This document shows positions 43,603 through 53,636 of a stretch of DNA of 64,000 bases, one piece after another. Origin of the DNA: Paenibacillus lupini. GTDB taxonomy: Bacteria > Bacillota > Bacilli > Paenibacillales > Paenibacillaceae. A program made the position numbers and the translations under genes. The first letter of the stretch is position 1. The number at the start of each line of letters is the position of its first letter. The notes beneath the pieces are model-generated. The model did not search any database. It was not told the DNA's origin and saw only the letters and a list, made by a program, of their open reading frames with translations. Where the stretch lies: the NCBI RefSeq assembly GCF_011761355.1, contig NZ_JAASRW010000005.1:434001-498000 (forward strand). The letters run 5' to 3'.

Positions 43603-44460
43603 ATGGCCGAAACGGCAGGCATCACCAGCTTTCTTGAGACAGTGAATGTAGAGTCAGGCGAGCGCCGCAATCTGGCGCAATTTGATTATTTGATTGAAGC
43701 ACCTAACTGGACAAGCGATGGCAAGACACTTATTTATAACAGCAAGGGCCGGATCTATAGTTTTGATATGGTTTCAGGTGAAAGTAAAGAGATTTATTCT
43801 TCATTTGCTGTTCATTGCAATAACGATCATGTCCTCTCTCCTGATAACTCGGAACTGGCTGTGAGCCATCATACGAAGGAAGATGGACAGTCTCGTATTT
43901 ATATTTTCCCTCTAGAGGGTGGAGATCCTGTATTGGTTACGCCAATGGGACCTAGCTATCTGCATGGTTGGTCGCCTGATGGACGTACACTTGCTTATTG
44001 TGCGGAACGAAAAGGCCAATATGATATCTATACAATTCCGGCGATTGGCGGCGAAGAAGTACAGCTGACGAATACGCCTGGTCTTGATGATGGTCCAGAA
44101 TATTCGCCGGATGGCGAATATATCTGGTTCAACTCGGTTAGAACGGGTCTGATGCAGGTATGGCGGATGAAGGCAGATGGCAGCGAGCAGACACAAATGA
44201 CGTTTGATGAGAGCAACAGCTGGTTCCCACATGTATCTCCTGATGGTCAGACCGTAGCGTATATTACATACCGCAAAGGCGATGTTGAACCAGGTGATCA
44301 CCCGGCGAACAAGCATGTGGAGATCCGACTTATGCCAAGTGGTGGCGGCGAATATCGGACGCTTGTCCAGCTGTTTGGCGGGCAAGGGACAATCAATGTG
44401 AACTCCTGGTCACCAGACAGCAAGCAGCTTGCTTTTGTAAGCTATCAATTGGGAAATTAG
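43603..44460 (+). CDS. TolB-like beta-propeller (PD40) protein
   Basis: The 285-residue protein has five or six PD40 repeats of the form SPDG-x-x-(L/I)-(A/W), seen as [54 protein letters not shown] and [14 protein letters not shown]. It lacks a signal peptide, so unlike TolB it should be cytoplasmic. I chose ATG 43603, 8 bases after GGAG; ATG 43597 is too close to the site. Propellers of this kind usually bind proteins or sugars. It may be co-transcribed with the pentapeptide gene 27 bases upstream. Confidence 0.85.
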   Translation: MAETAGITSFLETVNVESGERRNLAQFDYLIEAPNWTSDGKTLIYNSKGRIYSFDMVSGESKEIYSSFAVHCNNDHVLSPDNSELAVSHHTKEDGQSRIYIFPLEGGDPVLVTPMGPSYLHGWSPDGRTLAYCAERKGQYDIYTIPAIGGEEVQLTNTPGLDDGPEYSPDGEYIWFNSVRTGLMQVWRMKADGSEQTQMTFDESNSWFPHVSPDGQTVAYITYRKGDVEPGDHPANKHVEIRLMPSGGGEYRTLVQLFGGQGTINVNSWSPDSKQLAFVSYQLGN

Positions 44461-44470
44461 TATCATGGGG

Positions 44471-44517
44471 AAAGCCGCCTACTGTCTGATGTGAGGATGA
44501 CAGCAGGCGGCTTTTTT
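44471..44517 (+). terminator. Intrinsic terminator
   Basis: AAAGCCGCCT (44471-44480) pairs with AGGCGGCTTT (44505-44514), with an inner CTGTC/GACAG pair, then Ts. Confidence 0.85.
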
Positions 44518-44527
44518 TGTAAACAGC

Positions 44528-45724
44528 TTATTCTGTTTCAGTAATGGAACCAAAATCCGTAACACTTATATCGTAGGTGAAGTTAACCTCTGAACGGCTG
44601 AACGTATCATCCCAATCATCCTCCACCTGCTTCCAGACGGAAGGATACACAATAGCAAGCCGATTACCGAATCCGGCAACATCTACTTTATATTTGGATT
44701 GCAGCTTATTCATTAGTGCTTGTACCATTTTGGCAAATTTCTCTTCAATGATCTTACTGGTTTTCTCCGCATAGTAATTTGTTGAAGGAATGTTGTTTTT
44801 GTTCCAGGTTTCAATGAGGCGTCCTTCCACAGCGAGATGTACCTTAAAGGATATTTTTCCTTCATCCACATGGGGGCTAATTTTACTTTTTATAGATTTG
44901 ATTTCGTAAGTTAACGGCTGGTTGTCCCAGTCGTAGGCTTTAATCGCTCCGGCTTTCCCTTTGTTAGTAATCCAAGCTAGACATTCCGCATCTTCCTGAT
45001 TTAAGTTTCCGATCCAATGACCGGAAGATCCTTTGATGATGCCAGCCCCGGAAAATTCGATTTGCCCACCTCCTGACACAAGGTTCTGCAGAACAAAGCT
45101 TCTTTTAGTTTTCATCAATGCATCTAGTTTGGATAGAGTAACGAAATCAAGCACTTTGCTGGTTCTCATTTGATTTCGGTACATGCCTGTAATATGAAAT
45201 GAAGGTATTTCATTGGGTTCACTAGATTCAAGTGTTTCCTTGGCATCTCCCTGACTGATATACACTTTGGTACTGGGACGAATATCGTTGTCGCGCAGGA
45301 CAAAGTCAGACATCTGCTCGATTGTTTGCTTTCTTAGCAATTTAGAGGAGATGACAATGACCTTAAGATGGTGTCCGATAATTGGCCGGTCGAGACGGAT
45401 GGAGAACTGGCGGAAAATTTCCAGTATGGAATCACCACTGCCAGAGACATTTAGATAAGGTTTTTTTGTACTACCTGTATTATTTTTGTCTTTTGTGCCT
45501 ACGGTTTTCATCGGAACAATCTGGATGGTGGTCATTACCTTGTTGTGCTTGGAATACTCCGCGCCTTTCGCTTCGAATTCCTCCTCGATAGGAGCTGGCT
45601 GTCCAATATCAAGTGCCATGCCGGTGTACATCGCAAGATCTTCGATTTCTTTACTGCTCCAACAGCCGGTCAATACGAAAGGAAGGAGAAGATACAAAAA
45701 TATCATTTTATATGATCTATACAT
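44528..45724 (-). CDS. Ger(x)C-family spore germination lipoprotein
   Basis: The 398-residue protein has a lipoprotein signal (LTGC, Cys21) followed by WSSKEIEDLAMYTGMALDIG, the conserved start of Ger(x)C proteins. The C-terminal domain has the family's IEEKFAKMVQALMNKLQSKY helix. It is the C subunit of a germinant receptor, anchored on the outer face of the spore inner membrane. It is the last gene of a minus-strand gerA-gerB-gerC operon, and its start overlaps the gerB-type stop codon by 8 bases. Confidence 0.92.
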   Translation of the reverse strand: MYRSYKMIFLYLLLPFVLTGCWSSKEIEDLAMYTGMALDIGQPAPIEEEFEAKGAEYSKHNKVMTTIQIVPMKTVGTKDKNNTGSTKKPYLNVSGSGDSILEIFRQFSIRLDRPIIGHHLKVIVISSKLLRKQTIEQMSDFVLRDNDIRPSTKVYISQGDAKETLESSEPNEIPSFHITGMYRNQMRTSKVLDFVTLSKLDALMKTKRSFVLQNLVSGGGQIEFSGAGIIKGSSGHWIGNLNQEDAECLAWITNKGKAGAIKAYDWDNQPLTYEIKSIKSKISPHVDEGKISFKVHLAVEGRLIETWNKNNIPSTNYYAEKTSKIIEEKFAKMVQALMNKLQSKYKVDVAGFGNRLAIVYPSVWKQVEDDWDDTFSRSEVNFTYDISVTDFGSITETE

Positions 45725-46820
45725 GTTGTTTTAATCCCTTTTTTCGTATGATCCAGATGAACGAGAGCAGAACCGGCAGCAGCAGAAATAGTGTTAGTCC
45801 CATGGTACCTATAGCATCACCGAGGGCAAATACATCTTGAATACTTTTGGGAACCATAGCCGCGAGGAAGATCAATGGAACCATAACATAGATGACAGAA
45901 GTAATGGAGAATTTAAATAATTGAGATACCCCGAGAGAGGCTTGGAAAAAGAAACTGCAGAAATTGCAGAACATTTGCATCAGCCAAATCACCATTAACG
46001 GAAACTCCAATCGCTCCACAAAAAAACCAGTATATTCAAAGCTCCTAATTAAGTCTATAGTTGGCCAGGTGCTGGTGATTACGGCATCTGCGGTGAGACC
46101 TCCAATTACGAAGACGATCGTCAGAAAATAAAGGGCGAACGGTATCGCAATACCTCCCATCATCGCTTTGACTGCCTGGTGGGGATGCTGCATAAAGGCA
46201 ACAAGTGTCATGACAACCTCGCAGCCTGTATATACCAGAACAGATGACTTTAAGCCATGAAGGACCGGGAGGACGCCGCTGCCAAGAACAGGGCGCAAAT
46301 TGTTAATATCGAATAAACGAAGGCTAAATCCGTAAGAAGCGAGCAGCACCAATATAGTGATCGGGAAAATGATTTGAAAAACCCGGGCGATAGAATTAAT
46401 ACCACCTAAGACCAGATAAGTACCTACCCAAATAAATGGCAGAATAACAGCCCAGATTGGCGTACCTTCCAGCAGAAAAAACAGTGTAACCTCTGCGAGA
46501 GATCGGATCTCAAAGCCTGCGATCAGAATAAAATAAACAACTAGCAACAGACACAGTACTTTGCTGGGAAACTTCCCGGCAATTCTGCCTGCATACTGAA
46601 AGACTGTTTGTCCCGGAAACTGTTGAGATAATTTGACCATAAGCAGTATGGCAAGCATGACGATTATACCGCCGAGCAAAATAGTGAGCCAAGAATCAGG
46701 AGTCTTCATATCTTGGGTAATGCTGCGTGGCATGGTGAGAATTCCGGCGCCAAGCACCGTATTCGTTAGGAAGACACCAGCTTGTGAAGTCGTGATTTTA
46801 TCATCTGTACGATTGAACAA
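45717..46820 (-). CDS. GerAB/ArcD/ProY-family spore germination permease
   Basis: The 367-residue protein has ten membrane helices and belongs to the amino-acid-permease-like B subunits of germinant receptors. The N-terminal ITTSQAGVFLTNTVLGAGIL segment and the IWVGTYLVLGGINSIARVFQ region (about 130-150) are typical. It starts with TTG 46820, 7 bases after AGGAGG. The B subunit is thought to bind the germinant. It lies between the A and C genes of the operon. Confidence 0.92.
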   Translation of the reverse strand: MFNRTDDKITTSQAGVFLTNTVLGAGILTMPRSITQDMKTPDSWLTILLGGIIVMLAILLMVKLSQQFPGQTVFQYAGRIAGKFPSKVLCLLLVVYFILIAGFEIRSLAEVTLFFLLEGTPIWAVILPFIWVGTYLVLGGINSIARVFQIIFPITILVLLASYGFSLRLFDINNLRPVLGSGVLPVLHGLKSSVLVYTGCEVVMTLVAFMQHPHQAVKAMMGGIAIPFALYFLTIVFVIGGLTADAVITSTWPTIDLIRSFEYTGFFVERLEFPLMVIWLMQMFCNFCSFFFQASLGVSQLFKFSITSVIYVMVPLIFLAAMVPKSIQDVFALGDAIGTMGLTLFLLLPVLLSFIWIIRKKGLKQHV

Positions 46821-46842
46821 GGTGATCCTCCTAACGTGATTA

Positions 46843-48480
46843 TTATGATTTTCGTTTGCTGTCCTTTGTCTTCAGCATAGCCGGTCTTCGCTTCATCAGG
46901 GAGAGAGGGGCACGGAAAAAGAGATCCTTCCAGTCCGTTGCCCGAAATGGAGATGCTGGAGTTAGATAAGGAACACCAAAGCTCTTTAATTTGGTCAGGT
47001 GACTGCACAATAACAAGAAGAACAGGATCGTTCCGAACATCCCGAGGAACGCTGCGAACATCATACTTACAAATCGCAGGAGGCGAAGGGTGACTCCAGC
47101 GCTGTAAGTTGGAATCGAAAAGGAAGAGATTGCTGTTACCGCTACAACGATGACGAGGAAGGGACTAACAATGCCTGCTTGAACGGCGGCGTCGCCGATA
47201 ATGAGGCCGCCGACAATGCCCATGGCAGGTCCAATTGGCTTCGGCAATCGAATCCCCGCCTCCCGCAATATTTCAATTGAAACTTCAAGGATGAGAACTT
47301 CAATCAGCGCGGGAAATGGAACGCCTTGCCTTGTCTCAATAATGGATATTGCTAGTTCCGTCGGAATCAGACCGGGGTGAAAGGCGATCAACGAAATATA
47401 GAGCGCAGGGCCCATTAAGGCCACGAAGGCAGCGCCAAAACGCAGCATCCGCAGCAGTGAGCCTGGAATCCATCGCTCATAATAATCCTCGGGTGTTTGT
47501 AAAAGCATGCTGAAGGTAACGGGAACGATTAAAGCAAAAGGTGTCCCGTCCAGCAAAATAGCAATTCGTCCTTCGAGCAAAGCATTGATAACACGGTCGG
47601 GACGTTCTGTATTCTGAACCTGTTGAAAAGGGCTTAAATAGTTATCTTCGATTAATTGTTCAATGTAACCGGAATCGGCAAGGAAGTCTGAATTCAGGTT
47701 GTTGACTCGAGTCTGAACCTCCTGAAGCAGATCAGGATTAACGATATCCTTCATGTAGGCAATTACAAGATCCTTCTGTAAGCGAGTACCTACGAGATAG
47801 CTTTTCATTTCCAATTGGTCACTGAAACCTTGGCGGCGCAGCATAGACGTATTTTCGCTTAATACCTCGGAGAAACCAAGTCTTGGACCTCGAATCAACG
47901 CTTCAGAGACAGGCTCATCAATCGAGCGGTTAGCCCCGTTTGGAAACTCTATCAGCAGGCCATGCGGCATGCCTTCGATAAGTAGACCAGCATGTCCGAA
48001 CAGTACAGAGCGATTAAAGTTGTCGATATCGGAAATAGTGGACAAGCTGCTGAATGGAAGCAAATCCTCAGCTTTGCTCGGTTCAGCCAGAACATCGCCT
48101 GTTGCCTTAAACATTAAGAATTCCATCATCTTCATATTAAGAATGCGTTCATTTTGCATGCCATCTACGCAAAACAGTGTTCCTCGTGCATTCAGCTTTG
48201 TAAGCGGGAATTCTCTGGTATGCAAGTCGCTGTTGCTGCCAATTTTCGAAAGGATAGCTTGTAAATCGGTTTGGTAATCCCCACTGAAAGGTGTGGCGGC
48301 ACGCGTAGATTCTAAAGTTTGACTGACCTTATTAGTGTCAAGGTTCTTTCCAGTTCCAACAAAAGAATGAAGCGTTTTATAGATCCTTGTTGCCAAGATC
48401 GGTACGAGGAGCGCAATAAGAGCCTGACAAAAAACGATCCAGTCCGGGATATGATGAGCGATGGAAGACAGGAAAGACAA
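46843..48480 (-). CDS. GerA-family spore germination protein
   Basis: The 545-residue protein is the A subunit of a germinant receptor. It has an N-terminal soluble domain (about residues 50-290), then four or five membrane helices (about 300-500) with the family stretch GTPFALIVPVTFSMLLQTPEDY (broken here) and RLPKPIGPAMGIVGGLIIGD. The basic tail is typical. A single helix already sits at the N-terminus (residues ~15-35), which is not found in every GerA protein. The start is TTG 48480, with GGAGG upstream. It is the first gene of the operon and is expected to be expressed in the forespore. Confidence 0.92.
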   Translation of the reverse strand: MSFLSSIAHHIPDWIVFCQALIALLVPILATRIYKTLHSFVGTGKNLDTNKVSQTLESTRAATPFSGDYQTDLQAILSKIGSNSDLHTREFPLTKLNARGTLFCVDGMQNERILNMKMMEFLMFKATGDVLAEPSKAEDLLPFSSLSTISDIDNFNRSVLFGHAGLLIEGMPHGLLIEFPNGANRSIDEPVSEALIRGPRLGFSEVLSENTSMLRRQGFSDQLEMKSYLVGTRLQKDLVIAYMKDIVNPDLLQEVQTRVNNLNSDFLADSGYIEQLIEDNYLSPFQQVQNTERPDRVINALLEGRIAILLDGTPFALIVPVTFSMLLQTPEDYYERWIPGSLLRMLRFGAAFVALMGPALYISLIAFHPGLIPTELAISIIETRQGVPFPALIEVLILEVSIEILREAGIRLPKPIGPAMGIVGGLIIGDAAVQAGIVSPFLVIVVAVTAISSFSIPTYSAGVTLRLLRFVSMMFAAFLGMFGTILFFLLLCSHLTKLKSFGVPYLTPASPFRATDWKDLFFRAPLSLMKRRPAMLKTKDSKRKS

Positions 48481-48569
48481 GGATGTATTCCTCCCTAAGC
48501 TGCTGCATTTAACTTGTGTCTTTCAAGTTTTCCAATGTTTGCTTGATTTTAGTCAGAAAGCAATAACAA

Positions 48570-49478
48570 TTAACCGGAAGTCGTTAAGTGGTCAAGGCAG
48601 GAAAGCTTCATATATTGGATAAATGTCCGTACATGATAGGCCATCATATCTTCCTTCCGATAAGCCAGACAAATATGGCGCTGCTGAACTTTACCAGGTA
48701 AATCGCGAAGGACAAGCTCCTTTGACTCTACTTCTCTTGTTACACTCCGCCATGGAAGAATACCAACACCAATGCCATGTTTGACAGATTCCTTGATCGT
48801 CTCAATAGCACCAAGCTCCATGCCAACCTGCCATTGCAGCCCGTTTTCTCTAGCCCACAGATCGGACAGCTCTCTGGAAGTCGAGCCATGCTCATGCAAA
48901 AGGAAGGACTGCGTTCTAAGATCCTCGATTGTAATGTGCTCTTGCAAGGTGAGCGGATGGTTAGAGGGAAGAACCAGCTTTAGATCATCATCTGCAAGCG
49001 GGATAATCTCGACGTCATCCATCGGACGTACGATTAATGATACAATCGCGACATCAATGTCGAATTCCTTTAGCAGCTTCATGACGGTTCCGGCTTTCTT
49101 TACCGTCATTTGCGGCATCACTTTCTCATAACTCGCTTGAAAAGCAGCCAAATAAGGCGGAAGGAAATACGTGGCAGGCGTGTAACTGGCGCCTATTTTT
49201 AATTGTCCACGTCCTTGCTCCCGATGCTCCTTCATCAGTTGGCTGGATTCATCCAGCAGAGCACAGATCCGTTTAGCATAAGGAAGCAGCGTTTGTCCCG
49301 CATCGGTTAGACGCAGCTGCCGGGGGTGTTTATAGAACAGCTCCACACCTATTGTTTCCTCTAGTTTTTTCAAATGAAAGCTTACGGTTGGCTGCTTGAG
49401 CTGAAGCTCAGCGGCTACCTCTGTTAAGGTGGATAGACGTGCTGCATGTGCAAATACGCGTAGCTGCTGGATATTCAT
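48570..49478 (-). CDS. LysR-family transcriptional regulator
   Basis: The 302-residue protein has an N-terminal winged helix (residues 1-60; STLTEVAAELQLKQPTVSFHLKKLEE) and a substrate-binding effector domain. The effector region includes LKIGASYTPATYFLPPYL and the HGIGVGILPWRSVTREV end. It is divergent from the ABC-importer operon at 49647, so it probably controls that operon. A dyad at 49533-49548 in the gap could be its site. GAGGAG lies upstream of the ATG at slightly long spacing. Confidence 0.88.
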   Translation of the reverse strand: MNIQQLRVFAHAARLSTLTEVAAELQLKQPTVSFHLKKLEETIGVELFYKHPRQLRLTDAGQTLLPYAKRICALLDESSQLMKEHREQGRGQLKIGASYTPATYFLPPYLAAFQASYEKVMPQMTVKKAGTVMKLLKEFDIDVAIVSLIVRPMDDVEIIPLADDDLKLVLPSNHPLTLQEHITIEDLRTQSFLLHEHGSTSRELSDLWARENGLQWQVGMELGAIETIKESVKHGIGVGILPWRSVTREVESKELVLRDLPGKVQQRHICLAYRKEDMMAYHVRTFIQYMKLSCLDHLTTSG

Positions 49479-49530
49479 CTGGGGTTCATCTCCTCATCTC
49501 TTCTTGCCATACTATAGATAATTTCGATGA

Positions 49531-49550
49531 ACCTATCAATATGGATAGAT
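49531..49550. promoter_or_regulatory. Candidate LysR site in the divergent gap
   Basis: CTATC (49533-49537) and GATAG (49544-49548) form a dyad with 6 bases between, extended by T and A outside. It lies about midway between the divergent starts. Confidence 0.4.
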
Positions 49551-49646
49551 GTTATTTAATGTAATCTTATCATTCGCTTAATCTTCCATTTACAAAACCT
49601 CGTTAATCTGAGAATGAAAGAAGAAGATACTGGAGGGGTAAGAGAA

Positions 49647-50777
49647 ATGGTAAACGGATATAAAATGAAGGGTCTTATGCTTGTCAGTGTTCTGATGGCA
49701 ACAGCAGCACTGTCGGCATGTGGCAACAACAGCAATAATGAGGCGAATACAGCAGCAGCTGCTAATGCTGCTGCAACTACAGAAGCAAGCACGGAGCCAA
49801 CGGTCGATGCCGCTGCGGAAAGCCCGGCTGCAGATACAGCAGACAAGAGTGAGCCGCTTGTTGTGTATTTGAACGACTTTGATGATATCGTAAAACCAAT
49901 GTTCGAAGAGAAAACAGGCTACAAGCTGGAGATCGTCTCCGGTAATGGGGCAGAAATCGCTTCCCGGATCGAAGCGGAGAAAGGCAATCCGCATTGGGAT
50001 GTTGTATGGATGGACTCGATGCCTACCATTGACCAAATGGGCAAAAACGGACAGCTTTTGGACAGCTGGGCACCAGGCAATCTGGACGGCTTGACGGACT
50101 TTGCGAAAGGTCTTGTTCCAGCTAACAACACTTACTTCCCAACAGGTGAACATGCTGCATCCGTTATCGTGTATAACACGAAAGCCTTTGATGCAAACAG
50201 CGCTCCAAAAACATGGGATGACCTGCTTGATGCCAAATTCAAAGGTGCAGTAGGTATGGCCGACCCAGCTGTAGCAGCACCAGCTTATCCGTTTGTAGCA
50301 TGGTTCTTCCAATCGGAAGGTATGGATAAAGGCAAAAGCTATTTTGACAACCTGCTCAAAAATGATGTGCATGTGTATCCGAAAAACCCTAACGTAGCAA
50401 AAGCACTAACTGATGGCGAGATCAAAGCAGCAGCTTTGCAAGAGAGTAATGCTTACACCCTCAAAAATGCTGGTGAGCCGGTTGATATTATTTGGCCAGC
50501 TGAAGGTGCTCCTGCATCGGTGCGTGTAGCGGCGATTCAAAAAGAATCCAAGCATCTGGATGCTGCTAAAGCATTTGTTGAATTCCTGCTTGATCCGGCA
50601 ACCCAGCAGGCATTGATTGATAAAGGTGATGAAAGCTACTTCGAACCATCCGTAAAAGGAGTTAACGCGAAGGCTGATCGTGCGGCAGATGCGAAGCTGG
50701 TTGTGGCAGAAGCGGGTTGGGCTGGCGAGCATGAAGGCGAGATTAAACAATGGTTTGCAGACAAAGCGGTAAAATAA
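49647..50777 (+). CDS. ABC importer substrate-binding lipoprotein (Fe3+/phosphonate type)
   Basis: The 376-residue protein has a lipoprotein signal with LSAC (Cys25) and an Ala/Thr/Glu-rich linker to about residue 72. The binding domain is of the iron/2-aminoethylphosphonate/thiamine group (LVVYLNDFDDIVKPMFEEKTGYKLEIV; split at the first strand, then HWDVVWMDSMPT). I chose ATG 49647 because GGAGGGG precedes it; the frame extends to 49614 without one. The pair of tyrosines usual in FbpA iron sites is not evident, so the ligand remains open. The next gene starts 1 base after the stop. Confidence 0.85.
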   Translation: MVNGYKMKGLMLVSVLMATAALSACGNNSNNEANTAAAANAAATTEASTEPTVDAAAESPAADTADKSEPLVVYLNDFDDIVKPMFEEKTGYKLEIVSGNGAEIASRIEAEKGNPHWDVVWMDSMPTIDQMGKNGQLLDSWAPGNLDGLTDFAKGLVPANNTYFPTGEHAASVIVYNTKAFDANSAPKTWDDLLDAKFKGAVGMADPAVAAPAYPFVAWFFQSEGMDKGKSYFDNLLKNDVHVYPKNPNVAKALTDGEIKAAALQESNAYTLKNAGEPVDIIWPAEGAPASVRVAAIQKESKHLDAAKAFVEFLLDPATQQALIDKGDESYFEPSVKGVNAKADRAADAKLVVAEAGWAGEHEGEIKQWFADKAVK

Positions 50778-50778
50778 C

Positions 50779-52476
50779 GTGAGGTTCCGATACCCATCAC
50801 AAGGAAACCGGACTGGCTGGCTCGTGCTGGCCGTCCTTTTCCTACTTATATTACTGCCGCTAATTGCTGTTGTGATCCAAGTACTCCTGCCGGGAGTATT
50901 TTTTGGTCGTTTGAAGCTCGGGAATTTATCACTGCTGCTTGATGTGTTCCGCCGGCCGCTATGGTATGTGTCATTAAAAAACTCCGTTACTCTGGGAATA
51001 GGCTCTACGGTGCTGGGGACGATTGTTGGGACAGCCATTGCCATGGCCCGTGCCAATTGGGCATTCCGCGGTGCACGGCTGCTGGATTTTGCGGTATGGA
51101 TTCTGATCATTACACCATCATTCATACTAGCACAAGGCTGGGTTATGTTTGCATCAGCCGATGGACTTGCTGCACAGTGGTTTGGCTGGCATAGTCTGCA
51201 CTCGTTTATTTTCCAGCCAATTGGACTTATTTTCGTCATGACACTTAGTAAGTTTCCGCTTGCTTATTTGACGGTCTATTCCGCCTTGGAGTGGAGAGTT
51301 GACCGGCTTAGTGAGGCAGCGCGTTTATCCGGAGGATCGAGATGGACGGTATGGCGGACGATTGAAGCTCCGCTGCTGCTTCCAGCTATTTGCTCTGGTG
51401 CGATGCTTGTCTTTATGGATACCGTGGGCGACTTTGGTCTGCCGGCATCGATTGCAACGATTTTCCGATTTCCGACATTGCCATACTCGATTTATTCGGC
51501 TCTGTATACATCACCGATCCGGTTCGATATGGCCGGGGCGTTATCCTTCTATCTCGTACTCTTAATTGCACTTGCGATGAGCGTTCAGCTGTATGCGATG
51601 CGCAAATCCCGGTACGATTTCTTATCATCACGGGCGACTCGATCAGAACCGAAGAAGCCGCGTAAAGGCGGGATTTATCTCGTTATCGGCAATATCGTTT
51701 TCCTTGCTGTTGTGATTGGTATTCCATTTGGCTCCAACCTGCTCACGTCTATATCCGGCAGTTCATCCGCAGGCAAAGGGCGGGAGCTGACGCTAGAATA
51801 TTATAAAGCTTTGTTCGGCGGAGATAATGACACCTTGCTCGAAGGGCTTGCTCATTCCCTCGAGATTGCTGCAGTTGCGGCTGTTATTGGTCTACTGGTT
51901 GGCTTCCTTGTCGCATATGTTCTGACCTATTCGCAGTTTAAGCTTCGCAAGACGATTGATGTGATTTCGCTTGTGTCACTGGCTGTGCCAGGAATTGTGC
52001 TTGGGATCGGCTACATTTTCATCTGGAATCAAGCATGGCTGGAGAAAATCGGGCTCTTGCTGTACGGCACGCCATGGATTCTTATCCTGGCTAGTGTAGC
52101 GGGGGTTATCCCGGTCATTACGAGGGTTGTTGTTGGAGCGATGGCCAAGGTGCCAAGGCAATTATTGTCTGCAGCGCAGATGCAGGGTGCTTCCTTCCAC
52201 CAGCGGATCATTTCCATCCTTGTTCCTCTAATTAAAGGAGCGCTTCTCTATGCGGGACTTGCCGCGTTTGGCGCAAGCGTGTTTGATCTGGCGATCTCCT
52301 CCATCTTGTATCCGCCTAACTTCATGACACTTCCAGTTGTCATTAACAAGGCGTTCGAAGATTTACAGTTTGGATACGCGGCAGCTGCCACGCTGACGGG
52401 CGGAGGCATTGTTATTCTCATTATTGCTGTGATGGAGCTGCTCATAAAACCTTCAAGAAAGCGAGTAAAACAATGA
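50779..52476 (+). CDS. ABC importer permease with two fused permease domains
   Basis: The 565-residue protein contains two permease modules in one chain (about residues 1-270 and 290-560), each with an EAA loop: RLSEAARLSGGSRWTVWRTI and QLLSAAQMQGASFHQRIISI. This fused form is typical of AfuB/FbpB, PhnV and ThiP-type importers. It starts with GTG 50779 one base after the binding-protein stop codon and has no clear ribosome binding site, so it is probably translated by coupling. The ATPase gene overlaps its end by 4 bases. Confidence 0.9.
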   Translation: MRFRYPSQGNRTGWLVLAVLFLLILLPLIAVVIQVLLPGVFFGRLKLGNLSLLLDVFRRPLWYVSLKNSVTLGIGSTVLGTIVGTAIAMARANWAFRGARLLDFAVWILIITPSFILAQGWVMFASADGLAAQWFGWHSLHSFIFQPIGLIFVMTLSKFPLAYLTVYSALEWRVDRLSEAARLSGGSRWTVWRTIEAPLLLPAICSGAMLVFMDTVGDFGLPASIATIFRFPTLPYSIYSALYTSPIRFDMAGALSFYLVLLIALAMSVQLYAMRKSRYDFLSSRATRSEPKKPRKGGIYLVIGNIVFLAVVIGIPFGSNLLTSISGSSSAGKGRELTLEYYKALFGGDNDTLLEGLAHSLEIAAVAAVIGLLVGFLVAYVLTYSQFKLRKTIDVISLVSLAVPGIVLGIGYIFIWNQAWLEKIGLLLYGTPWILILASVAGVIPVITRVVVGAMAKVPRQLLSAAQMQGASFHQRIISILVPLIKGALLYAGLAAFGASVFDLAISSILYPPNFMTLPVVINKAFEDLQFGYAAAATLTGGGIVILIIAVMELLIKPSRKRVKQ

Positions 52477-53561
52477 CCAACACAATATTAGAAGTCGAAC
52501 GGCTGGGGAAATCGTATGGCGGCTCTCATATGGCTTTGCGGGACATCAATTTCTCCGTCAAGCAGGGCGAAATTATTAGTGTGCTTGGACCTTCCGGCTG
52601 CGGCAAATCAACCTTGCTTCAGCTTATCGCAGGGTTGCAGCAGCCAGATGAGGGAGAAATCCGTCTGCGTGGAACAACAGTGGCAACGGTATCGCGATTA
52701 GTTCCTCCAGAAAAGCGCGGGATCAACATGGTGTTTCAAGACTATGCTTTATGGCCACATATGACGATTTACGATAACATTGCTTATGGTTTACGCAGGC
52801 AAAAGATCCCTGCAGCCGCAATCCGCGAACAAATCGCGGAGCTGGTTGCTCTGCTGCATCTGGAAGGTCTTGAGGATCGGCTTCCGCCGCAATTATCCGG
52901 CGGTCAGCAGCAGCGTGTTGCGATTGCGCGAGCGTTAGCGACTAAGCCTGATTTACTGCTGCTTGATGAACCATTGTCTAATTTGGACATGAGGCTCCGT
53001 ATCGAGATGCGTTCCGAGATGGCTTACTTGTTCCGTCAGCTTGGTACGACAGTATTCCATGTGACCCATGATCCAGACGAAGCGTTTGCGATGGCCGATC
53101 GTCTTATGATTATGCGTGCCGGCGCTGTTGATCAGATCGATCGTCCGCAAGTTTGTTATGACCGGCCGGCGACTTTGTCAGCTGCCATGCTGCTTGGTGC
53201 AGGCAATCGATTAAAGAGTAAGCTTGTCCGGCATGGTGAGCATGCGACGGTTCGAATTGCCGAGCATGTGATTGTTGGTATTTCGCCTGGTTATTCGAAA
53301 GCGGAAGGAGCAGAGGCTGTTGATCTGCTGTTCCGTCCGGATTCAGCGATTTGGCAGTCCATCCCTTCGACGAAAGCCAATCATCTGCCTGTCCATATTC
53401 TTCATAGTGTATTTGAAGGTAAACGTTGGAGGGTGCTGGCGAAGACCACAGATGGTCAGCCGATTTCGTTCCTAAATGACGATTATTTGGATGCGGGTAT
53501 GGAAGGCAGCCTGCATATCAGCGCATCAGATGCTTTTGTATTCCCGCAGCAGTCAGCGTAA
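52473..53561 (+). CDS. ABC importer ATPase (FbpC/PotA type)
   Basis: The 362-residue protein has Walker A GPSGCGKST near residue 40, the Q-loop MVFQDYALWPHMT, the signature LSGGQQQRVAIARAL, Walker B LLLLDEPLSNLD, and the switch His in FHVTHDPDEA. The C-terminal ~120 residues form an OB-type regulatory domain (VDLLFRPDSAIW). It powers the importer and may respond to its cargo. The ATG overlaps the permease stop codon. The operon ends at a hairpin just downstream. Confidence 0.93.
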   Translation: MTNTILEVERLGKSYGGSHMALRDINFSVKQGEIISVLGPSGCGKSTLLQLIAGLQQPDEGEIRLRGTTVATVSRLVPPEKRGINMVFQDYALWPHMTIYDNIAYGLRRQKIPAAAIREQIAELVALLHLEGLEDRLPPQLSGGQQQRVAIARALATKPDLLLLDEPLSNLDMRLRIEMRSEMAYLFRQLGTTVFHVTHDPDEAFAMADRLMIMRAGAVDQIDRPQVCYDRPATLSAAMLLGAGNRLKSKLVRHGEHATVRIAEHVIVGISPGYSKAEGAEAVDLLFRPDSAIWQSIPSTKANHLPVHILHSVFEGKRWRVLAKTTDGQPISFLNDDYLDAGMEGSLHISASDAFVFPQQSA

Positions 53562-53580
53562 AGCTTAAAATGAAAGAGAC

Positions 53581-53625
53581 AGTTGTACCAAACCGCTCGA
53601 GAGCGGCGTGGTACAACTCTTTTTT
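53581..53625. terminator. Bidirectional intrinsic terminator
   Basis: AGTTGTACCA (53581-53590) pairs with TGGTACAACT (53609-53618), with an inner CCGCTC/GAGCGG stem, then TTTTTT. It separates the importer operon from the convergent cupin gene. Confidence 0.85.
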
Positions 53626-53636
53626 AACACCACATA